The notes: generated from the letters alone by a model not told the origin. A DNA stretch of 64,000 nt from Ascidiaceihabitans sp029251465 (GCF_042932805.1 NZ_CP170633.1:3782001-3846000); one strand, 5' to 3'; counted from the first letter of the stretch, positions 32,340 to 41,633 are shown. Numbers and translations: made by a program.

Positions 32340-33175
32340 GCGCGACCCTCGGCGTTGCCAGCTTTGGCCGCATCCAGCACTTCGGGATAGGGGTAGTTCA
32401 GGCCGATCAATTGGCGAATGTCCGGACTTGCGGCTGCAATGAAAGACGGCGCAAGCGTGGCGGGCATGTCTTCCATCGGCTTTACCCATTTGGGCAAATA
32501 CTGGATCAGAATGGCGCTGCGATCATGTTCGGATGTGTTGGGCATCGCGCAGTGCCAAGTCACGCCGAAAAACAAAATTACGTCGCCGGGATTTCCTGTC
32601 ATCTGTTCGCAGCGATCAAAGAAATTATCCTCGGGCATGGGATAGCGCAGGTGCTTTTGACTGCCGGGTACATAGGCGGTCGCCCCGCTTTGGCCGGTGA
32701 AAGGGTCTAGAATAACAGAGACTTGCGCATTCATCGGGAACGATCCGTTGAACCCGATGGGATGCGTGTCAGGTTTGTGAAAATCCCAGTAGGGATAGTC
32801 GACATGAGGTTCTTGGCCTGGGCCTCCGGGCAAGATCCGGTTGGCAGCAATCGACCCCATGATGAACTCGGTCCCAAGGAATTTGCGCAAGATTTTCATC
32901 AACACGGGATGCGCGGCCATTTGCGAAAACACCTCGCCTTTGGCCAGCAAGTTCCAGACACGGCGCTGCAAGTCGATCGAACCGGCGTCTTGCGCGGCTC
33001 CTTGGAAATGCGTCGCCTTGTCGGCCTCTTGTTCGGACTGTTCCATGACAATGGCGCGGGCTTGGGCGATCTGATCAGATGAAAACAGACCTGAGATTTT
33101 GACCGCGCCGTCCCCATTCAACAGCTCGTCGACAATCGCGTCAGGGGCTGCTGTTTCGGCTGTGAATCGCTTCAT
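32336..33175 (-). CDS. PhyH-family Fe(II)/2-oxoglutarate dioxygenase inside the iol operon
   Basis: A 279-residue phytanoyl-CoA-dioxygenase-like protein. The HxD iron motif is in EPHVDYPYWDFH, and the distal region is VILFFGVTWHCAMPNTSEHDRSAILIQYLPKW, with the third histidine and the 2-oxoglutarate arginine. It is wedged between iolD (TGATG overlap at 33175) and iolC (ATGA overlap), so it is translated as part of the pathway. No step of the known myo-inositol route needs such an oxygenase. It may act on a methylated or otherwise modified inositol, such as pinitol or ononitol (inference). Start at 33175; the frame extends to 33277 but only inside iolD. Confidence 0.75.
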   Translation of the reverse strand: MKRFTAETAAPDAIVDELLNGDGAVKISGLFSSDQIAQARAIVMEQSEQEADKATHFQGAAQDAGSIDLQRRVWNLLAKGEVFSQMAAHPVLMKILRKFLGTEFIMGSIAANRILPGGPGQEPHVDYPYWDFHKPDTHPIGFNGSFPMNAQVSVILDPFTGQSGATAYVPGSQKHLRYPMPEDNFFDRCEQMTGNPGDVILFFGVTWHCAMPNTSEHDRSAILIQYLPKWVKPMEDMPATLAPSFIAAASPDIRQLIGLNYPYPEVLDAAKAGNAEGRA

Positions 33176-35040
33176 CAGACGCCCTTTCTTTGCTTGGATC
33201 GTTCGGCTTCGATCTCGGCATGTTTTGCCGCAACTTTGGGGTTGGTGGTCACATGCGGAGTGCCAACTTCCCACCACGTATGGCCTTGGTCCGTCCAGCC
33301 GTCATAGGCGTCGACCTGCATCACGATCACGCTGGTTATGTCAGCGGCTTTGGCCCGCTTGAATGCCTCGCCAAATTCGGCAGGATTAGACACGGTTTCA
33401 GCATTGGCACCCATCGATGCTGCGTGGGCTTGGAAATCAACGGCAAACGGTTTTGGTACCGTTGGGCTGTCTGCAATCAGGTTGTTAAAGCTCTCGTTGC
33501 CGGTGTTGTTTTGCAGCTTGTTAATGACGGCAAAACCGCCGTTATCAAGCAGACAGATGATCAGTTTTCGCTGGGTCAGGACGGACGAATAGATGTCGGA
33601 ATTCATCATCAAATAAGACCCGTCGCCGGTAAAGATGATGGTGTCCTGATCTGGTTCGCGTTCATGCTGCGCGATCCGTGCGCCCCAGCCGCCAGAAATT
33701 TCGTACCCCATGCAAGAAAAGCCGAATTCGACGTCGACTGTGCCAATGTCTTTGGTCTGCCAGTGGGCGGTGACCTCGGCGGGCAAACCACCGGCGGCAG
33801 CGACGATCCGGTCGCGAGGATCGCACAGATCGTTCACGACGCGAATGATCTGTGAATACGAATTTGGCCCATTTTTTGGGGTCGTGATTTCGTTGGTGTA
33901 TGCGACCCATTTGGCACGCTCTGCCTGCGCGAAATCGACCCAAATGCTGGGTGATTTGTGCGCGTCCAGTGCATCGCTTAGGGCCGTTATCCCCAACTTG
34001 GCATCTCCAACGACAGGCAGCGACATGTGTTTTTTCGCGTCATGACGACCAACGTTCAGGCCGATGATTTTGGCGTCCTTGGCAAAGGCCGTCCACGATC
34101 CGGTTGTGAAATCCTGAAGCCGTGTTCCGATGGCCAAAATGACATCCGCCTGCTCGGCGATGGCATTGGCACTGTCCGATCCGGTGACGCCAATTGGCCC
34201 GATATTCAGCGGGTGATCCTGCATCAGGTTCGCACGCCCCGCAATCGTTTCAACAACGGGAATGTTGTGCGTTACGGCAAAGTCAGTCAGCTCGGTCACG
34301 GCACGCGAATATTGCACACCGCCGCCTGCGATGATGATCGGGCGTTTCGCTGATCTAAGCAGCGCTACGGCCTCGGCAACTTCGGTCAGATCGGGACCTT
34401 GGCGACGAATGCGGTGCACACGTTTTTCGAAAAATTCAGCGGGGTAGTCGAACGTCCAGCCCTGAACATCCTGCGGCAACCCGATAAAGGCAGGGCCGCA
34501 ATCGGTCGGGTCCAACATAGTCGCCAAGGCCGCCGGCAAGGATTGAATGATCTGCGCAGGATGCGTGATCCGGTCCCAATAGCGGCTGACAGCTTTGAAG
34601 GCGTCATTCACACCGAGGGCCGGATTGTTGAAATGTTCCAATTGCTGCAAAACCGGGTCAGGCAGGCGCGTAATAAAGGTGTCGCCACACAGCAAAAGCA
34701 TCGGCAAGCGGTTGGCATGTGCAAGGGCGGCCGACGTCAAAAGGTTGGTTGTGCCGGGGCCAGCGCTGGCCGTGCAGAACATGAACCGCTGGCGCAACCA
34801 TTGCTTGGCATACCCCGCCGCCGCAAAGCCCATGCTTTGTTCGTTTTGACCGCGATACAGCGGCAATTCATCTTTCGCATCATACAATGCCTCACCCAGA
34901 CAGGTCACGTTGCCATGCCCGAAGATGCCAAAACCGCCACCACAGACGCGCATTTCCTGCCCATCCACCTCGATGAATTGGTTCGAAAGATATTTGATGA
35001 TCGCCTGCGCGGTTGTCAGTCGAAGAGTGTTGTCTGCCAT
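33175..35040 (-). CDS. iolD: 3D-(3,5/4)-trihydroxycyclohexane-1,2-dione hydrolase
   Basis: A 621-residue thiamine-diphosphate enzyme. The ThDP motif is GDGSYLMMNSDI ending in LLDNGGF, and the N-terminal Pyr domain holds RGQNEQSMGFAAAGYAKQ with the catalytic glutamate. It opens the diketo-inositol ring to 5-deoxy-glucuronate. It is the first gene of the leftward operon. Its promoter region (35041-35157) is shared with a divergent dehydrogenase gene and contains the LacI-type operator at 35114-35131. Confidence 0.9.
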   Translation of the reverse strand: MADNTLRLTTAQAIIKYLSNQFIEVDGQEMRVCGGGFGIFGHGNVTCLGEALYDAKDELPLYRGQNEQSMGFAAAGYAKQWLRQRFMFCTASAGPGTTNLLTSAALAHANRLPMLLLCGDTFITRLPDPVLQQLEHFNNPALGVNDAFKAVSRYWDRITHPAQIIQSLPAALATMLDPTDCGPAFIGLPQDVQGWTFDYPAEFFEKRVHRIRRQGPDLTEVAEAVALLRSAKRPIIIAGGGVQYSRAVTELTDFAVTHNIPVVETIAGRANLMQDHPLNIGPIGVTGSDSANAIAEQADVILAIGTRLQDFTTGSWTAFAKDAKIIGLNVGRHDAKKHMSLPVVGDAKLGITALSDALDAHKSPSIWVDFAQAERAKWVAYTNEITTPKNGPNSYSQIIRVVNDLCDPRDRIVAAAGGLPAEVTAHWQTKDIGTVDVEFGFSCMGYEISGGWGARIAQHEREPDQDTIIFTGDGSYLMMNSDIYSSVLTQRKLIICLLDNGGFAVINKLQNNTGNESFNNLIADSPTVPKPFAVDFQAHAASMGANAETVSNPAEFGEAFKRAKAADITSVIVMQVDAYDGWTDQGHTWWEVGTPHVTTNPKVAAKHAEIEAERSKQRKGV

Positions 35041-35113
35041 GTTCAGATTCTATCTCATTTTTCGCCTTTGTGGCGATTGATGCTTGCGCGTTTTCGAATC
35101 CGAAGATACTAGT

Positions 35114-35131
35114 TTTGCAACCGGTTGCAAA
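35114..35131. promoter_or_regulatory. LacI-type operator in the iolD/dehydrogenase divergent promoter
   Basis: TTTGCAACCGGTTGCAAA is an 18-bp perfect palindrome with the central CCGG typical of LacI-family sites. The same core stands at 39390-39411 beside the LacI gene (38310-39308). It is placed to control both the iolD operon and the 35158 operon. Confidence 0.8.
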
Positions 35132-35157
35132 CACAATTTCACAGAAAGCTCAGCACG

Positions 35158-36255
35158 ATGACAGAAATCGGCATTGGTATCGTTGGTGGCGGATATATGG
35201 GCAAAGCCCATGCGGTGGCTATGTCCGCAGTTGGCGCGGTTTTTAACACCGCATTGCGTCCACGGCTTGAGATGATCTGTGCCAGCAGTCCGCAAAGTGC
35301 TGAAAGGTATCGCCAAGCCTTTGGATTTGCGCGCGCGACCAGCGATTGGAAATCCTTGGTGAATGATCCGAAGGTTGATGCCATCGTGATCGCCACCCCG
35401 CAGGAATTTCACCGTCAAATCGCCCAAGCTGCGTTTGCACTGAACAAGCCGGTGTTTTGCGAAAAACCGCTTGGCGCGTCTTTGGCCGACAGTCGCGCAA
35501 TGGTCAAAGCCGCTGATGGTCAAATCAGCATGACGGGTTTTAACTACATCCGCACGCCAGCCAGCCAGTTCGCCCGCAAACTTATCGCTGATGGTGCGAT
35601 TGGCGATGTCACGTGGTTTCGCGGAGAGCACACCGAAGATTTTCTGGCCGACCCGCAAAGCCCTGCCAATTGGCGCACAGATGGTGACGCCAACGGAACA
35701 ATGGGCGATCTGGCCCCGCATATGATCAACGGCGCGCTGGCCTTGATTGGTCCGATTTCGTCGTTAATCGCAGAGGTCGAAACCGTCCACCCAACCCGCC
35801 CCGGCGGCACCGTCACAAACGACGATCATGGCCAAGTGATGTGCCGGTTTGAAAACGGCGCGATGGGCCAGATGTATTTCAGCCGCATCAGCCATGGCCG
35901 CAAAATGGGCTACGCCTACGAGGTCACAGGAACCAAAGGCGCGATCCGTTTCGATCAAGAAGACCAGAACGCGCTTTGGCTTTATTCAATGGATGAACCC
36001 GAAGAAACGCGCGGTTTTCGCAAGATCTTAACCGGGCCTGCGCATCCTGATTACGAACCCTTTTGTCAGGGGCCGGGTCACGGCACGGGCTACCAAGATC
36101 AGATCATCATCGAGGCGCGGGATTTCTTGCGCGCGATTGAAACCAAAACACCCGTCTGGCCAACCTTTCAGGATGGTCTGGATGTGAACCAAGTCGTCGC
36201 CGCTGCATTGGCGTCATCCCGTGCAAAAGCATGGATCGACGTCGACAGCGTTTAA
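35158..36255 (+). CDS. Gfo/Idh/MocA-family dehydrogenase (inositol-type)
   Basis: A 365-residue NAD(P)-dependent dehydrogenase, N-terminus IGIGIVGGGYMGKAHAVAMS. CEKPLGASLAD contains the catalytic lysine, and GDLAPHMINGALALIG the aspartate/histidine region. It begins the rightward operon opposite iolD and shares its operator. It likely oxidises an inositol stereoisomer or a related sugar. The start chosen is the ATG at 35158; the frame reaches 35125, but that start would lie inside the operator region. Confidence 0.75.
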   Translation: MTEIGIGIVGGGYMGKAHAVAMSAVGAVFNTALRPRLEMICASSPQSAERYRQAFGFARATSDWKSLVNDPKVDAIVIATPQEFHRQIAQAAFALNKPVFCEKPLGASLADSRAMVKAADGQISMTGFNYIRTPASQFARKLIADGAIGDVTWFRGEHTEDFLADPQSPANWRTDGDANGTMGDLAPHMINGALALIGPISSLIAEVETVHPTRPGGTVTNDDHGQVMCRFENGAMGQMYFSRISHGRKMGYAYEVTGTKGAIRFDQEDQNALWLYSMDEPEETRGFRKILTGPAHPDYEPFCQGPGHGTGYQDQIIIEARDFLRAIETKTPVWPTFQDGLDVNQVVAAALASSRAKAWIDVDSV

Positions 36256-36274
36256 GTTTTCGAAAGGCATCAAA

Positions 36275-37165
36275 ATGACAATCAAAATCGGCAATGCGCC
36301 GTGTTCGTGGGGCATCGAATTTCCCAGCCATCCGGCCTATCCAACGTGGCAATCTGTTTTGGATCAATGTGCAGGCGCGGGCTACACTGGGATCGAACTA
36401 GGGCCCATCGGCTACATGCCTGAGGACCCGAATGTGCTGGCCCCTGCGTTGGCTGAACGGGGTCTGGAAATCATCGGTGGCGTCGTGTTCCGCGCGTTCC
36501 ATGACCCTGCAATGTGGGATGACGTCATGGATGCCTCGGCGCGCACGTGCAAAGCGTTAAAGGCTCACGGTGCCGAGCATCTGGTGCTGATCGACAGCAT
36601 TTCGCCGCGCCGCGCCCCAACCGCAGGTCGTGCCAGCGAGGCAGAGCAAATGGACAAGGCCGAGTGGACAGCGTACCGCGACCGCATCGCCACAATCGCC
36701 AAAATGGGCAGCGAAGAATACGGGCTGACGGTTGGCATTCACGCACACGCCGCGGGCTTTATGGACTTTGAGCCAGAGCTGGAACGCTTGTTAAACGAAG
36801 TCGACGAAAGCCTGCTGAAAATCTGCTTTGATACCGGCCATCATTCCTACGCAGGGTTCGATCCCGTCGCGTTTATGGACCGCTACATCAGCCGCATTTC
36901 CTACATGCATTTCAAGGATATCGATCCCGTGGTCAAGGCGGACGTCGTGGCCAATCGCACAGACTTTTACACAGCTTGCGGGCAGGGAATTTTCTGCAAC
37001 CTCGGGCAGGGTGACGTGGATTTCCCAGTCGTCCGCCAGCGCCTCTTGGATGCAGGATTTGAAGGTTGGTGCACAGTGGAACAGGATTGCGATCCTTCCA
37101 TGCCGGGCACCCCACTTGAGGACGCACAGGCAAACCGTGAATACCTTCAATCTATTGGTTTTTAA
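36275..37165 (+). CDS. iolE: Inosose dehydratase-like protein (IolE/xylose-isomerase-like TIM barrel)
   Basis: A 296-residue protein with the IolE/MocC pattern: KIGNAPCSWGIEFPSH at the N-terminus, GIELGPIGYMPED, and metal ligands in FDTGHHSYAGFDPVAF and HFKDIDP. IolE removes water from 2-keto-myo-inositol to give the 3,5/4-trihydroxycyclohexane-1,2-dione precursor, the step otherwise missing from the leftward operon. GAAAGG lies upstream of the ATG at 36275. A sugar epimerase is the alternative. Confidence 0.75.
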   Translation: MTIKIGNAPCSWGIEFPSHPAYPTWQSVLDQCAGAGYTGIELGPIGYMPEDPNVLAPALAERGLEIIGGVVFRAFHDPAMWDDVMDASARTCKALKAHGAEHLVLIDSISPRRAPTAGRASEAEQMDKAEWTAYRDRIATIAKMGSEEYGLTVGIHAHAAGFMDFEPELERLLNEVDESLLKICFDTGHHSYAGFDPVAFMDRYISRISYMHFKDIDPVVKADVVANRTDFYTACGQGIFCNLGQGDVDFPVVRQRLLDAGFEGWCTVEQDCDPSMPGTPLEDAQANREYLQSIGF

Positions 37166-37176
37166 GGACGAATATC

Positions 37177-38313
37177 ATGACAAAACTGAAATGGGGTATG
37201 ATCGGTGGCGGCGAAGGCAGCCAGATCGGGCCAGCGCACCGCTTGGGCGCACAGGCTGACGGGTTGTTCGAATTTGCAGCCGGTGCGCTGGATCACCGGG
37301 CCGATGTTGGACGTGACTATGCCCAGCGTTTGGGGGTCGCCAAAGACCGTGCTTACGGCGATTGGCAAGAGATGCTGAAAGGCGAGCAGAATCGCGAGGA
37401 TCGCATCGATCTGGTCACGGTTGCTACACCAAATGCCACACACTTTGAGATCACCAAATCCTTTCTCGAGGCTGGCTTTAACGTGCTGTGCGAAAAGCCG
37501 ATGACGATGACCGTTGAGGAGGGCGAAGAGATCGTGCGTGTGGCGCAAGCGACCGGCAAAATCTGTGCGGTAAACTACTGCTATTCTGCCTATCCGATGG
37601 TGCGTCAAGCGCGGGCCATGGTGCGTGCCGGCGAGATTGGAAAAGTCCGGCTTGTGGTCACAAACTTTAGCCACGGGCACCACGGCGATGCAGCGGATGC
37701 TGACAACCCTAGGGTGCGCTGGCGCTATGATCCGGCGATGGCTGGCGTGTCCGGTCAGTTCGCCGATTGCGGAATTCACGCGCTGCATATGGCCAGCTTT
37801 GTGTGCGACGACGAGGTCGAAAAGCTATCGGCCGATTTCGCGTCAACCATTCCCAGCCGCGAGTTGGAAGACGACGCAATGGTCAACTTTCGCATGGCTG
37901 GCGGCACGGTGGGCAGGCTTTGGACGTCGTCGGTCGCCATTGGCCGCCAGCATGGATTCGACATTCAAATCTTTGGCGAAACCGGTGGGTTGCGCTGGGC
38001 GTCAGAGCAACCCAATCAGTTGATCTACACACCTGTCGGCGGGCGCACTCAGATCATCGAAAAAGGCGAAGGCGGCCTGCACGAAGATGCGCGACGGCTG
38101 TCGCGCGTTTCCATTGCACACCCAGAAGGTTTTCCGCTGGCCGTTGCCAACATCTACTGCGATCTGGCGGACGCGATCCGCGGCGAGGTGCGCGACGGTT
38201 TGCCCGGTGCTGCAGCTGGTGTGCGATCCATGTCGGCGGTTCACACGGCGGTGGAATCAGCGAAACAGGACGGTGCGTGGATGGACGCGCGCCCACCGAT
38301 GTTCCGCGATTAG
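37177..38313 (+). CDS. Gfo/Idh/MocA-family dehydrogenase, second in operon
   Basis: A 378-residue oxidoreductase starting LKWGMIGGGEGSQIGPAHRLGAQ; CEKPMTMTVEEGEEIV carries the catalytic lysine, and GVSGQFADCGIHALHMASF the substrate-site region. It is longer than IolG and resembles IolW/IolU-like or glucose-oxidoreductase-like members that interconvert inositol isomers or oxidise scyllo-inositol. It lies 11 bp after iolE. Its stop overlaps the convergent LacI gene by 4 nt. Confidence 0.72.
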   Translation: MTKLKWGMIGGGEGSQIGPAHRLGAQADGLFEFAAGALDHRADVGRDYAQRLGVAKDRAYGDWQEMLKGEQNREDRIDLVTVATPNATHFEITKSFLEAGFNVLCEKPMTMTVEEGEEIVRVAQATGKICAVNYCYSAYPMVRQARAMVRAGEIGKVRLVVTNFSHGHHGDAADADNPRVRWRYDPAMAGVSGQFADCGIHALHMASFVCDDEVEKLSADFASTIPSRELEDDAMVNFRMAGGTVGRLWTSSVAIGRQHGFDIQIFGETGGLRWASEQPNQLIYTPVGGRTQIIEKGEGGLHEDARRLSRVSIAHPEGFPLAVANIYCDLADAIRGEVRDGLPGAAAGVRSMSAVHTAVESAKQDGAWMDARPPMFRD

Positions 38314-39308
38314 CGGCGCGGGCGCAGCGTGTTGCGTTCCACCATCTGGCAGGGAAATAGTCGGGCTTCGGGATAGCGATCAGGTTCATCAAGCATGGCG
38401 GCCATCAGCTCAACCGACGAGTTGATGATCTGCTTGATGGGCTGATGGATCGTCGTCAGCGCGATGTTTTCCCAGCTCGACATTTCCATGTCGTTAAAGC
38501 CGATAACGCCAATGTCGTCGGGGACTCGCAGGCCAAGATCCTTGATTGCGCTCAGAACGCCGATCGACAAAACATCGTCGCCGCAAAAATAAACTTCGGC
38601 CAATTCGCCTTGGCCCAAGCGCAACATTTCAGTCCGTCCGGCCTGAAAGGAATACTGTTCTGCAAACGAATGGCTGACCTTGACGGTGGGGCATTTCGCC
38701 AGTTCTTCGAGAAAGCCCTTAAGTCGATCTTGGGTCGACGTGGCTGCTTCTGGTCCGCCTAAAAACGCCACGTGTTTGTAGCCGCGTTCGATCAATTCAC
38801 GTGCAGCCATGCGTCCAGCTTCGGCGTTGTCGATGCCAACGACGTGGACTTCGGGGCTGCTGGAATAACGCCCAAACGTGTTCACCACGGGGATTCGTTT
38901 GTCGCGAAACGCTTTGGAAAAGGCGGGCGGCAAGGTTGAAGACGCCACAATGACGCCATCCACAGAATACTGGTGCAGCATTTGGACCGAATGTTCGGGA
39001 TCGGTTTCATTGCTGAGATTGACCAAAAGCGGGCGTAATCCACGATCTTGCAGGCCACGGGTGAACAGGTCAAAGACCTCTAGGAAAATCGGGTTGTGAA
39101 AGTTGTTACTGACCAAACCGATCAATTTCGTGCGGCGCGTGGTCAGGCTGCGAGCCAGAAAATTTGGACTGTAACCCAGCTCTGCGGCTGCTTTTTGCAC
39201 CTTTCGGCGCATTTTGTCCGACACAGACGCACCGTCCGTAAATGTGCGCGACACAGCCGAGGTTGAAACCCCTGCTTTCATCGCCACGTCTTTTAGCGTC
39301 GCCGCCAT
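38310..39308 (-). CDS. LacI-family repressor of the inositol locus
   Basis: A 332-residue regulator, HTH TLKDVAMKAGVSTSAVSRTFTD, hinge LGYSPNFLARSLTTRRT and a periplasmic-binding-like sensor. The gene is divergent from the ABC importer, with the palindrome 39390-39411 between them. The same palindrome lies in front of iolD. The parsimonious reading is a local repressor released by inositol or an early intermediate. It is distinct from the RpiR-type IolR of some proteobacteria. Confidence 0.82.
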   Translation of the reverse strand: MAATLKDVAMKAGVSTSAVSRTFTDGASVSDKMRRKVQKAAAELGYSPNFLARSLTTRRTKLIGLVSNNFHNPIFLEVFDLFTRGLQDRGLRPLLVNLSNETDPEHSVQMLHQYSVDGVIVASSTLPPAFSKAFRDKRIPVVNTFGRYSSSPEVHVVGIDNAEAGRMAARELIERGYKHVAFLGGPEAATSTQDRLKGFLEELAKCPTVKVSHSFAEQYSFQAGRTEMLRLGQGELAEVYFCGDDVLSIGVLSAIKDLGLRVPDDIGVIGFNDMEMSSWENIALTTIHQPIKQIINSSVELMAAMLDEPDRYPEARLFPCQMVERNTLRPRR

Positions 39309-39389
39309 TACATAAACCCGCCTGTCAACTATACGTCACGCTTGAGTACAGCGTAATCAGACAGGCCGCAGTAGAATTCTTTTCGTTTC

Positions 39390-39411
39390 TTTTTGCAACC
39401 GGTTGCAAAAA
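39390..39411. promoter_or_regulatory. LacI-type operator in the repressor/importer divergent promoter
   Basis: TTTTGCAACCGGTTGCAAAA plus one paired base on each side makes a 22-bp perfect palindrome. It is 82 bp from the repressor ATG and 83 bp from the importer ATG, so one site can control both directions. Confidence 0.85.
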
Positions 39412-39493
39412 ATTCGAATCCGTGTTTTTCTCTCACACAGAGACGGCTTTGACATGATTCAAAGTCGCAACTTGTGTTCCAGGGAGGGAAAAA

Positions 39494-40444
39494 ATGAAAT
39501 CCATTTTGAAAAAATTGATGATGACTGCTGCCGTGGTAGCGACGCCGCTGATGGCGTCTGCGGATGGTCACAGTGATAATCTGAAGTACATTCTTGTCAG
39601 CCACGCACCGGACAGTGACAGCTGGTGGAACACAATCAAAAACGGCATCGCACTGGCCGGAGAGCAGATGGGCGTGGCGGTCGAATATCGCAATCCGCCG
39701 ACTGGTGACCTTGCCGATATGGCGCGGATCATTGAACAGGCTGCCGCATCACAACCCGATGGCATTATCACCACACTGTCTGATTACGACGTTCTAAAAG
39801 GGCCAATCATGGCGGCCGTCGATCAAGGCATTGACGTGATCATCATGAATTCTGGCACACCAGCCCAAGCCGCCGAAGTTGGTGCCTTGATGTACGTAGG
39901 TCAGCCTGAATACGATGCCGGTCTGGCCGCTGGTGAACGCGCCAAGCGTGACGGCGTTGGCAGCTTTTTGTGCGTGAACCACTACATCAGTTCACCGTCC
40001 TCGACCGAGCGTTGCCAAGGTTTTGCTGATGGTCTGGGTGTCGATCTGGGCAACCAAATGATCGATTCAGGTCAAGACCCTGCCGAGATCAAAAACCGGG
40101 TTCTGGCCTATCTGTCCGCCAACCCTGAAACCGATGCGATCCTAACGCTTGGGCCGACCTCAGCAGATCCAACGATGTTGGCGCTGGACGAAAACGGCAT
40201 GGCCGGTGACATCTATTTCGGCACCTTCGATCTGGGTGAAGAAATCGTCAAAGGCATCAAGGCCGGCACCATCAACTGGGGCATCGATCAGCAACCGTTC
40301 TTGCAGGCATATCTGCCAGTTGTGGTTCTGGCCAACTATGACCGCTATGGCGTTCTGCCCGGCAACAACATCAACTCGGGCCCCGGTTTTGTGACCGCGG
40401 ATGGTCTGACCAAAGTTGAAGAATTTGCGGGCGAATTCCGCTAA
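39494..40444 (+). CDS. Sugar/inositol ABC transporter periplasmic binding protein
   Basis: A 316-residue protein with a signal peptide (MKSILKKLMMTAAVVATPLMASA) and a ribose/inositol-type binding fold (LVSHAPDSDSWWNTIKNGIALAGEQMG, GQPEYDAGLAAGERAKRDG). It delivers ligand to the permease at 40521. Within an iol locus, inositol is the likely ligand, as for Caulobacter IbpA (analogy). A strong GGGAGGG precedes the ATG. A terminator-like hairpin follows the stop, which would make this protein more abundant than the membrane parts. Confidence 0.85.
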   Translation: MKSILKKLMMTAAVVATPLMASADGHSDNLKYILVSHAPDSDSWWNTIKNGIALAGEQMGVAVEYRNPPTGDLADMARIIEQAAASQPDGIITTLSDYDVLKGPIMAAVDQGIDVIIMNSGTPAQAAEVGALMYVGQPEYDAGLAAGERAKRDGVGSFLCVNHYISSPSSTERCQGFADGLGVDLGNQMIDSGQDPAEIKNRVLAYLSANPETDAILTLGPTSADPTMLALDENGMAGDIYFGTFDLGEEIVKGIKAGTINWGIDQQPFLQAYLPVVVLANYDRYGVLPGNNINSGPGFVTADGLTKVEEFAGEFR

Positions 40445-40456
40445 GTTACTCTGAAT

Positions 40457-40494
40457 AAGGGCGGCCTTTGCAGATGCAGGGCCGCCCTTTTTTT
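40457..40494 (+). terminator. Intrinsic terminator/attenuator between binding protein and permease genes
   Basis: A 10-bp perfect GC-rich stem, AAGGGCGGCC (40457-40466) with GGCCGCCCTT (40480-40489), a 13-nt loop, and a run of seven T (40488-40494). It lies in the 76-bp gap inside the transporter operon, so it probably acts as a partial terminator. Confidence 0.85.
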
Positions 40495-40520
40495 CACTAA
40501 ATTTCAAGGAAAGAAACCCG

Positions 40521-41633
40521 ATGTCAGAAGCCGTTAAAACCGACGAGCGCGTAAGGGAAATGTCAAAGCTGCGTCAGGCGCTGATCCGGCCCGAGCTTGG
40601 TGGCATTGTCGGCACCGCTGCCGTGTTCACCTTTTTCATTCTATTCGCCGGAAACTCGGGCATGTTCAACGCCCAAGGCATGATGAACTGGTCAACGGTT
40701 TCGGCGCAATTCATGATCATCGCGGTCGGCGCATGTTTGTTGATGATTGCCGGTGAATTCGATCTGTCCGTCGGGTCGATGATCGGCTTTGCGGGCATGA
40801 TGATTGCGGTGTTTGGCGTGACATTGGCCTGGCCGATGTGGCTGGCTATCATCGTCACATTTGTGATCTGCATCGCGTTTGGTGCGCTAAACGGGTTCAT
40901 CGTTGTGCGCACGGGTTTGCCCAGTTTTATCGTGACGCTGGCCACCCTGTTTATCCTGCGTGGATTTACAATTTTTATCCCGCAGACACTGGAACGCAAA
41001 ACCATCATTGGCGGTATTCGCGAAGCCGCCGAGGGTGATTGGATCGCCCCGATTTTTGGCGGCACGATCTTTAAAGGCTTCTTTCAATGGCTCGGCGACA
41101 TGGGCGTGATCAGCGTGTTTTCGCGCGGCAACAAGGCCGGACAGTCAGTTGTCGACGGCATTCCGATGCTGCTGGTTTGGGCGATCGGGTTGGTCATTTT
41201 GGGCCATATCCTGTTGACGCGCACACGGTTCGGCAACTGGATTTATGCGTCGGGCGGCGATGCCCAAGCGGCGCGTTATGCAGGTGTTCCGGTCAACCGC
41301 GTCAAGATCATGATGTTCATGTTCACCGCTTTTTGCGCGACCGTTTTTGCCGTCTGTCAGGTGATGGAGTTCGGCTCTGCCGGGGCTGATCGTGGTCTAC
41401 TTAAGGAATTCGAAGCGATCATTGCCGTGGTTATTGGCGGCGCTTTGCTGACCGGTGGATACGGGTCCGTCATCGGCGCTGCCCTAGGTGCATTGATCTT
41501 TGGAGTGGTCCAGCAGGGTCTGTTTTTCGCGGGCGTCGAAAGCTCGCTGTTCCGCGTATTCCTCGGGGTTATCCTGCTGCTGGCCGTCATCCTGAACACT
41601 TACATCCGTCGCTTGATTACGGGAGAACACTAA
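40521..41633 (+). CDS. Sugar/inositol ABC transporter permease
   Basis: A 370-residue RbsC-type inner-membrane permease with about ten hydrophobic segments, including GACLLMIAGEFDLSVGSMIGFAGM and FIVTLATLFILRGFTIF, and the cytoplasmic coupling region GGDAQAARYAGVPVNRVKIMMF. It forms the channel for the importer. The stop codon overlaps the start of the ATP-binding gene by 1 nt (TAATG). Confidence 0.88.
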   Translation: MSEAVKTDERVREMSKLRQALIRPELGGIVGTAAVFTFFILFAGNSGMFNAQGMMNWSTVSAQFMIIAVGACLLMIAGEFDLSVGSMIGFAGMMIAVFGVTLAWPMWLAIIVTFVICIAFGALNGFIVVRTGLPSFIVTLATLFILRGFTIFIPQTLERKTIIGGIREAAEGDWIAPIFGGTIFKGFFQWLGDMGVISVFSRGNKAGQSVVDGIPMLLVWAIGLVILGHILLTRTRFGNWIYASGGDAQAARYAGVPVNRVKIMMFMFTAFCATVFAVCQVMEFGSAGADRGLLKEFEAIIAVVIGGALLTGGYGSVIGAALGALIFGVVQQGLFFAGVESSLFRVFLGVILLLAVILNTYIRRLITGEH

